Part shown: positions 1 through 4,768 of the stretch, in pieces
How the letters are laid out: each line of letters starts with the position of its first letter
Numbering within the stretch: position 1 is the stretch's first letter
DNA from: Clostridiales bacterium
Lineage (GTDB): Bacteria > Bacillota > Clostridia > Lachnospirales > Lachnospiraceae
Assembly: GCA_015655565.1 (NCBI GenBank)
Contig: JAATEU010000216.1
Location: forward strand, 1-7,073
Length of the DNA: 7,073 nucleotides
Direction: 5' to 3'
Position numbers and translations under genes: made by a program
The notes under the pieces: generated by a model
The model's input: only the letters and a program-made list of their open reading frames with translations
What the model was told of the DNA's origin: nothing
Database searches by the model: none

Positions 1-1052
1 CCTGCATCCTGGAAGGTCAGGGGCATTCCAAGTCTCTTAAAGAACCGGCTCATACGCCGTATTCCCTCCAGCGCAATCTCCTCCTTCTTTTCATAAGCCA
101 GGTCCACATCCCATACCCGTACTGCAAATTGGACAAAGCGGTCCACATCATGGGCGTATACAAACTTCATCCAGTTTGGATAGACAATGGACAAACTTGC
201 CCCATGGGCAATATCATAGATTCCGCTCATCTCCAGGGCAATTCTATGGGAAGCCCAATCCTGAACCCTGCCGGTATTCAGCAGGCCATTATGAGCCAGC
301 GTTCCTGCCCACAGAATTTCCGCCCGGCAATTATAATTCAAAGGCTCCGCTAGGGTCTTTTCACCATTTATAATAATACTTCTTAACACGGCTTCACATA
401 AGCGGTCGGTCAAATCCACATCGGTGGTATTGGTAAAATAGCGCTCCATAATATGGGTCATCATATCCACGATTCCGCAGCCGATCTGATAAACAGGAAG
501 TGTATAAGTAAGCTCCGGATTAATAATGGAGAATATCGGCCGAATCAATTCCAGGTTGATGCTCTTCTTATACCACCCATCCTCATTGGTAATAACTGCA
601 CTTAAGCTGGCTTCACTTCCTGCTGCCGGAATCGTACAGATTGCAGCCGTCTGCAGGGTCTTTTTGGGTACTGCCTTTCCCATGAAGAAATCCCACACAT
701 CTCCGTCATAGGGTACGCCCACGCCAATAGACTTTGCCGTGTCAATCACACTGCCGCCGCCAATGGCCAAAATGAAAGTAATCTCTTCCTTACGGCACAG
801 TTCAATCCCCTGTCTTACCAGTCCCAGACGCGGATTGGGCTGAACCCCTGACAACTCATGCCATTCAATATTCTTCACCTTCAAGGAATCCGTCACTGCA
901 TCAAGCAGCCCGTCTTTTTTAATTCTGTCAGAGCCGTAGACCAGAAGCACCTTCCCACAGTCACTATATTTCCGTACTTTTTCCCCGACATGTTTTTCTG
1001 TATGCATTCCGAATACAATTTCTGTTACATTGGAAAATTCAAAATTAATCAT
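1..1052 (-). CDS. Iron-containing alcohol dehydrogenase (butanol dehydrogenase/YqhD-like), 3' end cut by window
   Basis: This is a cytosolic NAD(P)H-dependent group III alcohol dehydrogenase that probably reduces an aldehyde to an alcohol. Translating the minus strand gives 350 full codons in one open frame, running off the left edge. The family is usually about 385-390 residues, so roughly 35-40 C-terminal residues are missing. The nucleotide-binding signature GGGSVIDTAKS lies at residues 98-108. The four expected metal ligands are present as D196, H200 (DMMTH), H269 (WASHR) and H283 (IAHGA), almost at the numbering of E. coli YqhD. A GSEAS motif lies at 145-149. The start at 1052 has only a weak GGGTG upstream. 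An in-frame ATG at 1064 would add MGVN. The gene is 284 bp downstream of the aldolase, behind a palindrome, so it may have its own control. The true substrate cannot be told from sequence. Confidence 0.93.
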   Translation of the reverse strand, partial: MINFEFSNVTEIVFGMHTEKHVGEKVRKYSDCGKVLLVYGSDRIKKDGLLDAVTDSLKVKNIEWHELSGVQPNPRLGLVRQGIELCRKEEITFILAIGGGSVIDTAKSIGVGVPYDGDVWDFFMGKAVPKKTLQTAAICTIPAAGSEASLSAVITNEDGWYKKSINLELIRPIFSIINPELTYTLPVYQIGCGIVDMMTHIMERYFTNTTDVDLTDRLCEAVLRSIIINGEKTLAEPLNYNCRAEILWAGTLAHNGLLNTGRVQDWASHRIALEMSGIYDIAHGASLSIVYPNWMKFVYAHDVDRFVQFAVRVWDVDLAYEKKEEIALEGIRRMSRFFKRLGMPLTFQDA

Positions 1053-1068
1053 ATTTACACCCATTGCA

Positions 1069-1090
1069 TACCGCAAACTAGTTTGCGGTA
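1069..1090. promoter_or_regulatory. Perfect 22-bp palindrome in the alcohol dehydrogenase leader
   Basis: The half-site TACCGCAAACT is followed directly by its exact reverse complement, with no spacer. It ends 17 bases upstream of the dehydrogenase ATG at 1052, or 5 bases upstream of the alternative ATG at 1064. There is no T-tract after it on either strand, so it does not look like a terminator. Two readings fit: an operator for a dimeric repressor, or an mRNA hairpin (9-bp stem, CUAG loop) that controls translation. No cognate regulator can be named. Confidence 0.6.
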
Positions 1091-1093
1091 CTG

Positions 1094-1115
1094 CTCCATC
1101 CTTTCATTTTTTATA
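1094..1115 (-). promoter_or_regulatory. Weak candidate -10 box and Shine-Dalgarno upstream of the alcohol dehydrogenase palindrome
   Basis: On the minus strand an A-rich tract contains TATAAA (1110-1115), followed by AAAGGATGGAG (1094-1104), which could pair with 16S rRNA. No convincing -35 box is seen at 17-18 bp. If the -10 is real, transcription would start near 1103 and the 22-bp palindrome would lie just inside the transcript. This is a weak call made by eye. Confidence 0.25.
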
Positions 1116-1183
1116 TTTTTTTTCAACCTTCCAAACATGCCGGAGCGCCTTGGGCTATTTGAGCCTAGGGCTTACAGACCCAT

Positions 1184-1202
1184 AATAGAAGCTGCTTCTA
1201 TT
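1184..1202. repeat. Perfect 19-nt inverted repeat (9-bp arms)
   Basis: The arms AATAGAAGC and GCTTCTATT are exact reverse complements around one central base. The repeat covers the stop codon of the possible 31-codon ORF and lies 132 bases upstream of the dehydrogenase start. No T-run follows it on either strand, so a terminator role is not supported. It adds to the dense secondary structure of this spacer. Confidence 0.5.
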
Positions 1203-1293
1203 TGAAGAATACATTTGGTTGATGATGGCTTGTCTGCGGTACTGCCATAAATAAGGAGGTATGAAAGCGCTCTTCTTTCACACTTCGCGACAT
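1198..1293 (-). CDS. Possible 31-residue leader or small protein
   Basis: A short minus-strand ORF reads MSRSVKEERF, then residues 11-31 ending NVFFK, with TAG at 1198-1200. It has a full AGGAGG (1299-1304) five bases before its ATG, a better ribosome binding site than that of the following dehydrogenase. I recognise no family, signal peptide or membrane segment. The ORF sits between aldolase and dehydrogenase, and its ribosome binding site lies in one arm of an inverted repeat (1249-1308), so it could be a regulatory leader peptide. It could equally be a chance ORF, because the AGGAGG may exist mainly as part of the inverted repeat. Confidence is low. Confidence 0.22.
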   Translation of the reverse strand: MSRSVKEERFHTSLFMAVPQTSHHQPNVFFK

Positions 1294-1308
1294 GGCTGCC
1301 TCCTATTT
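1249..1308 (-). repeat. Nested stem-loop between aldolase and alcohol dehydrogenase
   Basis: On the minus strand, outer arms AAATAGGAGG (1299-1308) and CCTCCTTATTT (1249-1259) pair over 10 bp with one bulged A. Inside, GTGTGAAAG (1275-1283) and CTTTCATAC (1259-1267) form a second 9-bp stem with one G-U wobble and a 7-nt loop. The outer stem would hide the AGGAGG of the 31-codon ORF. No poly-U tract follows, so a simple terminator is not favoured. A processing site, a translational switch or a mobile-element remnant remain open. Confidence 0.5.
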
Positions 1309-1336
1309 AGGACTTTTTATCCTTAATGTATTTTCA

Positions 1337-2200
1337 TTAAAAGTACAAGCCGGCCTTATTCACAGAACCAAACAGCTGCATTTTTTCATAAATCACTTTT
1401 TTAGCTTCCTGAATTCCCGGTGTAAATACCTTTGCCGGTATAAAACCCCCTGTTTCTGCAATGACTTCATTTACTTTTTTAAAGAAAGCATATTTAAAAT
1501 CACTGGATATATTCACTTTAGCAATACCAATCTGGCAAGCACTTCTAATTTCATCATCAGAGTTATTGCTTCCGCCGTGAAGTACCAGGGGTACGGAAGC
1601 TGCCCTCTTAATTTTCTCCAATAAATCCAGCTGTAACCGGGGCACAAAGCCCTTGGGATAGATGCCGTGGGCTGTTCCGACGGCAACAGCCAGGCAGTCC
1701 ACTCCTGTTTTAGTCACGAAATCCACCACCTCATCCGGATTGGTATAGGTTACATTCTCCACACCGCCCTCCTCTGAGTTGCTCATAACGCCAATGGTTC
1801 CGATTTCACCCTCAACGGATACATTTACCTGATGTGCCAGCTCCACCATCTCCCTGGTACGTGCTGTATTTTCTTCATAAGGAAGCGCAGAGCCGTCAAA
1901 CATCACTGATGTAAAGCCTGCCTGAATCGCCTTCATACATTCCTGTACTGTTTTTCCATGATCCAGGTGAAGTACAAAAGGTATCCTGCTGTTTGCCAGA
2001 CGTTCTCTGACATAAGCGTAAAATTCCCTGGTTGCAAATTCAAATTCTCCCGGAGCCACCTGAATAATCGCCGGTGAATTCTGCTTTTCTGCCTCTTCTA
2101 CAACAGAACGGAACAAGGAGCTTTCCGTCGCATTAAATGCCCCTACCGCAAAACCGTTTTTACTGGCAATCTCAAGCATTTCCTTCATATCTATTAACAT
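1337..2200 (-). CDS. Class II (zinc) ketose-bisphosphate aldolase family
   Basis: A cytosolic zinc-dependent aldolase of 287 residues, the usual size for the GatY/KbaY/Fba/YdjI group. It cleaves a ketose phosphate to dihydroxyacetone phosphate and an aldehyde, or runs the reverse reaction. The catalytic Asp and first zinc ligand are in HLDHGKT (D80, H81). VEGEIG at 129-134 gives the conserved Glu. The other zinc ligands are H178 (GTAHGIYP) and H208 (LVLHGGS). KVNISSD at 228-234 replaces the NIDTD-like phosphate-site motif of classical FbaA. The start at 2200 has AGGA seven bases upstream. The gene begins 37 bases after the EIIC stop, so the two are probably co-transcribed. No kinase gene lies beside it, so the substrate may be the ketose 1-phosphate made by the PTS rather than a bisphosphate; that is inference. 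The exact sugar cannot be assigned. Confidence 0.92.
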   Translation of the reverse strand: MLIDMKEMLEIASKNGFAVGAFNATESSLFRSVVEEAEKQNSPAIIQVAPGEFEFATREFYAYVRERLANSRIPFVLHLDHGKTVQECMKAIQAGFTSVMFDGSALPYEENTARTREMVELAHQVNVSVEGEIGTIGVMSNSEEGGVENVTYTNPDEVVDFVTKTGVDCLAVAVGTAHGIYPKGFVPRLQLDLLEKIKRAASVPLVLHGGSNNSDDEIRSACQIGIAKVNISSDFKYAFFKKVNEVIAETGGFIPAKVFTPGIQEAKKVIYEKMQLFGSVNKAGLYF

Positions 2201-2237
2201 AATCTATTCCTATGCCTTTCTAATTCTAATCTTCCTG

Positions 2238-3341
2238 TTAAAATGTTTCCACCTTAATTTTACCGTCATCTGCGCCGTAATCTTCTGCAGCACCTAAATC
2301 ATCAAAATTTTCATCTGCTTCAGTAACCGGCTTTTTCAGCAGTGACAGGATAACCCCGCAAATTATACTGCCGATGGCTAATGCAATGACAAACTGTACC
2401 GGTTTGGTAAAGAGCGGAACGGACAGCATACCGCCATGGGGTACCGGTGCACCCACGCCCCAAACCATGGATAATCCCCCTGCTACGGCAGAACCGCAGA
2501 CACAGGCAAACACAACCCTCACCAGATCCCTTGCTGCAATGGGAATAACCCCTTCCGTAATCATACAAAAGCCCATCGGAACGGCTGCCTTTAATGCCTC
2601 TTTTTCCTGTCTGGTATATTTATTTCTGGTCAGCAGGCAGGAGATGGCGATACCAAAGGGCGGAACCATGGAACCAATGAACTTTACGGCTTCCGGCTCA
2701 ATAACACCATCAATCATTAAGCCATTTACAAAGGTAGACATGGTCTTATTGACAGGACCACCGAAATCAAAGCAGGCCATGCTTCCAAGTACCGCACCGA
2801 ATACGAATTTTGATCCCTGCTGCAGGCCTGCAATACCTGCTGTTAAAGCCTGCTGAAGCCACGCAAAAGGCTGTCCCACTACTGTAAACATTAATACGGA
2901 CGCAACTGCCGTTACCAGCACCGGAATGACCATAACCGGCATAAGTCCCTGCATGGACTGCGGAAGCTTAATATATTTCTTGGCTGCCAGTACCAGATAC
3001 CCAACCAGGAAGCCGGCTACGATCCCACCAATAAAGCCCGCCTTAATCTCCGTACAGATAAAACCCAATATCAGACCAGGAGCAATCCCCGGACGATCTG
3101 CAATAGAAAATGCTACCCCTGCCGTAATCACCGGAACCACCGCTGCCATCCCAAAACCGCCTGCTTTGTATAAGTACCAGCCGATTCCTGAGGTGGAATT
3201 TCTTACATCCCCGTCAATGAACTGCCCCAAAGCCATACAAAGTCCTGCTGCTACCACCAGGGGGATCATATAACCGATTGCCGTTAAAATATGTTTCTTA
3301 ATTTGAGCACCTGCACCGTTAGTTTTCTTTCTTTTTCCCAT
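2238..3341 (-). CDS. PTS fructose-family EIIC permease
   Basis: The membrane permease of a sugar phosphotransferase system, which moves the sugar across the membrane while EIIB phosphorylates it. The product is 367 residues with many hydrophobic segments from about residue 18 to 335, and an acidic hydrophilic tail (about 340-360). Fru-family motifs are present: SIADRPGIAPG (79-89), GFIGGI (102-107), FDFGGPVNK (191-199), ITEGVIPIA (261-269) and PHGG (301-304). I chose the ATG at 3341 because GGAGG (3347-3351) lies five bases upstream and the protein then starts MGKRKK, a usual cytoplasmic basic start. A longer frame opens at 3386, but that start falls at the edge of a hairpin and has no ribosome binding site. 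EIIA and EIIB are separate genes rather than fused. Fructose, or a related ketose, is the family expectation, not proven. Confidence 0.93.
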   Translation of the reverse strand: MGKRKKTNGAGAQIKKHILTAIGYMIPLVVAAGLCMALGQFIDGDVRNSTSGIGWYLYKAGGFGMAAVVPVITAGVAFSIADRPGIAPGLILGFICTEIKAGFIGGIVAGFLVGYLVLAAKKYIKLPQSMQGLMPVMVIPVLVTAVASVLMFTVVGQPFAWLQQALTAGIAGLQQGSKFVFGAVLGSMACFDFGGPVNKTMSTFVNGLMIDGVIEPEAVKFIGSMVPPFGIAISCLLTRNKYTRQEKEALKAAVPMGFCMITEGVIPIAARDLVRVVFACVCGSAVAGGLSMVWGVGAPVPHGGMLSVPLFTKPVQFVIALAIGSIICGVILSLLKKPVTEADENFDDLGAAEDYGADDGKIKVETF

Positions 3342-3346
3342 AATAA

Positions 3347-3351
3347 CCTCC
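3347..3351 (-). promoter_or_regulatory. Shine-Dalgarno that fixes the EIIC start
   Basis: GGAGG on the minus strand lies five bases before the ATG at 3341. It selects MGKRKK as the start over the upstream in-frame ATGs at 3386 and 3371, which lack such a site. Confidence 0.75.
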
Positions 3352-3383
3352 ATCTGCCGCTTCAACAGCATACAAATACTTAA

Positions 3384-3408
3384 CAAAAAGCACCCTCCGT
3401 GCTTTTTG
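3384..3408 (-). terminator. Intra-operon terminator-like hairpin between EIIB and EIIC
   Basis: On the minus strand CAAAAAGCAC and GTGCTTTTTG form a 10-bp stem with a GGAGG loop. The 3' arm ends in a run of five T, typical of an intrinsic terminator or attenuator. It lies 43 bases upstream of the EIIC ATG and 45 bases after the EIIB stop. Genes on both sides belong to one PTS, so partial termination, or protection of the upstream mRNA, is the likely role. The stem is symmetric and might also work on the plus strand. Confidence 0.6.
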
Positions 3409-3410
3409 CC

Positions 3411-3437
3411 GGTTGAAAAATGCTTTTCTTTTCAACC
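3411..3437 (-). repeat. Second stem-loop just upstream of the EIIB-EIIC terminator
   Basis: GGTTGAAAA (3429-3437 read on minus) pairs with TTTTCAACC (3411-3419) over 9 bp around a 9-nt loop. It is two bases from the terminator-like hairpin. The tandem pair could be an attenuation module or a 3'-end stabiliser for the EIIA-EIIB part of the transcript. No antiterminator pairing that joins the two stems is obvious. Confidence 0.5.
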
Positions 3438-3453
3438 TACCTTCTCCCTTTCG

Positions 3454-3771
3454 CTATTTAAGATTTTCTAATGCTTTCTCTACCTTTTCAATAAAACCAA
3501 TTGCATTTTTGATAACAGCTGCCGTACTTACACGGATCACCTGCTTCCCTTTAAATCTTTCTTCTCCTGAAATCTTAACATCCACGGCCAGCACGACTAC
3601 ATCTGCCTCTGCGATATCCTGATACGTCAGCCTGTTTTCAATGCCGATTGTGCCCTGGGTTTCAATCTTGGCTTCATGACCCCTGGCTTTTGCACCCCTG
3701 AGCAGCTTTTCCCGTGCCATATACGTATGTGCGATGCCTGCGGTACAGGCGGCAATACCTACGATTTTCAT
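3454..3771 (-). CDS. PTS fructose-type EIIB
   Basis: Cytosolic phosphocarrier of 105 residues, the normal size of a single fructose-type EIIB domain. It takes phosphate from EIIA and hands it to the sugar in EIIC. The phosphorylated cysteine is C9 in IAACTAGIAHTYMA, where most relatives read CPTGIAHT, so the two residues after the Cys differ. Other family marks are the ETQG stretch at 37-40, ADVVVLAVDV at 56-65 and the ERF at 71-73. The start at 3771 overlaps the preceding EIIA stop as ATGA and has AAAGGAGG seven bases upstream, so translation is strong and probably coupled. Two hairpins follow the stop before EIIC. Confidence in the family is high; the sugar is not settled. Confidence 0.93.
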   Translation of the reverse strand: MKIVGIAACTAGIAHTYMAREKLLRGAKARGHEAKIETQGTIGIENRLTYQDIAEADVVVLAVDVKISGEERFKGKQVIRVSTAAVIKNAIGFIEKVEKALENLK

Positions 3772-4241
3772 GCGGTTTCCTCCTTTCTGCTAAATAGTTC
3801 TATAATCTCACCGGCACTGTTGCTGGTAAACAGCTGCTCAATCACAGCCTCATCACAAAGAGCTACAGCCACTTGGGATAATAGGGATACCATTCCGGAG
3901 GCGTCCTGCGAATTCACCGCAAACATAATGAATACCTTCACGGGCTTCTCATCCATGGATTCCCATGGGATATAATTCCTGGTTCTTCCCACTGCCACCG
4001 AAGCGGCAAGTACCGCATCTGATTTTCCATGAGGAATGGCAACGCCATAGCCGATTCCTGTAGGACCTTCTGCTTCCCTAAAATAAACATCCTTGATAAA
4101 TTGCTCCTTGGAAGATAAAACACCGCTTTTATAGAACAAATCAGCCATTTCATGGATAATTTCATCCTTGGTTGTGCCTTTCAGCTCCAGATCAATACAG
4201 GATTCTCTCATAACTTCCGTAATTAACATATCCTCTTTCAT
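3768..4241 (-). CDS. PTS EIIA, fructose/mannitol type (EIIA-Fru/Mtl fold)
   Basis: Cytosolic phosphocarrier of 157 residues that accepts phosphate from HPr and passes it to EIIB. The active-site histidine is H71 in GVAIPHGKSD, preceded by GPTGIGYG at 59-66, both typical of this EIIA family. The length matches a single EIIA domain. The start at 4241 overlaps the stop of the upstream EIIA-domain gene as ATGA. GGGGAG lies about 10 bases upstream, inside that gene. The 3' end overlaps EIIB in the same way. The three genes are therefore translationally coupled. This is the likely transport EIIA, because it sits directly before EIIB and EIIC, while the upstream EIIA domain looks regulatory. Confidence 0.93.
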   Translation of the reverse strand: MKEDMLITEVMRESCIDLELKGTTKDEIIHEMADLFYKSGVLSSKEQFIKDVYFREAEGPTGIGYGVAIPHGKSDAVLAASVAVGRTRNYIPWESMDEKPVKVFIMFAVNSQDASGMVSLLSQVAVALCDEAVIEQLFTSNSAGEIIELFSRKEETA

Positions 4242-4762
4242 AAATTGATTTCTCCCCTAACTTTCTGATTCATAAACTGCACCAGCAGAGCTTTGTCTCT
4301 TATGTCCCTGACCTTTTGAATTTCCTCTTCGCTGTCCATAATATCCAGAAAAACACTATAAAATTTAATGGATTCTTCTCTCAGACCTGAAGCCTCATCC
4401 AGGTTAAATGCCAGCATAAATACCATGTCGACCTGCTCCCTGCCCTGCCAGCCGACAGATTCCTTCAGGGAGGAAAAGGCAACAACCGGCCGGATTACAT
4501 GCTTTGCCATGCCGTGGGGAATTGCCACACCCTTTCCAAGTGCCGTAGATGCCTTTTCCTCATGCTCTAAAACAGATTGCTCAAAATCTTCTGTAACATA
4601 ACCAGCATCCGATAATTTTCTGCACATCTGCCGTATTACATCATCCTTGCTTTTAACCGACGCCTGCATCCAGACAAATTCTGACTTAAAGAGTTCTTTT
4701 TGGATCTGTACCGCCTTGCCGGTACGTTTCATCCGTAATTTATTTTTACGGATCTGCTTCAT
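4238..4762 (-). CDS. Stand-alone EIIA domain split from the PRD regulator
   Basis: A 174-residue protein with one fructose/mannitol-type EIIA domain (about residues 25-170). The phosphorylatable histidine is H83 in GVAIPHGMAKH, so the active site looks intact. It lies directly after the PRD regulator in the same reading frame: TAA, then two codons, then ATG. In MtlR/LicR-type regulators this domain is the C-terminus of one polypeptide. The first 20 or so residues are very basic (MKQIRKNKLRMKRTGK) and look like a former linker. The ribosome binding site is weak (AAGATAAG next to the ATG), so translation probably depends on termination of the regulator, or on readthrough. M11 at 4732 is a possible alternative start but has no ribosome binding site. 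It may control the regulator in trans, or act as a second transport EIIA. Confidence 0.85.
   Translation of the reverse strand: MKQIRKNKLRMKRTGKAVQIQKELFKSEFVWMQASVKSKDDVIRQMCRKLSDAGYVTEDFEQSVLEHEEKASTALGKGVAIPHGMAKHVIRPVVAFSSLKESVGWQGREQVDMVFMLAFNLDEASGLREESIKFYSVFLDIMDSEEEIQKVRDIRDKALLVQFMNQKVRGEINL
4708..4725 (-). repeat. Second small hairpin in the 5' end of the EIIA-domain gene
   Basis: GTACCG and CGGTAC form a perfect 6-bp stem around a 6-nt loop, five bases past the larger hairpin at 4731-4753 when read on the minus strand. It lies in codons for the basic linker. A 6-bp stem alone could be chance. Confidence 0.35.
4731..4753 (-). repeat. Stem-loop just after the regulator stop codon
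   Basis: ATCCGTAA and TTACGGAT form a perfect 8-bp stem with a 7-nt A/T loop. It starts 15 bases after the regulator TAA and 6 bases after the EIIA-domain ATG triplet. It could modulate reinitiation at that ATG or readthrough of the stop. It lies in coding sequence, and a role is inferred from position only. Confidence 0.45.
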
Positions 4763-4768
4763 CTTATC

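Noticed and set aside
858..1205. 115-codon plus-strand ORF across the dehydrogenase start
   Set aside because: It overlaps the 5' end of the dehydrogenase and the structured spacer, lacks a ribosome binding site, and encodes no recognisable protein.
1261..1326. Plus-strand mini-ORF directly after AAGGAGGT
   Set aside because: The ATG touches the Shine-Dalgarno with no spacer, and the AAGGAGG is explained as the partner arm of the hairpin.
2374..2856. 160-codon plus-strand ORF
   Set aside because: It is antisense to the EIIC gene, has no family features, and reads as a proline/threonine-rich shadow of membrane-protein codons.
3372..3386. Upstream ATG at 3386 as the EIIC start
   Set aside because: It lies next to the terminator hairpin without a ribosome binding site, whereas GGAGG sits five bases before the ATG at 3341.
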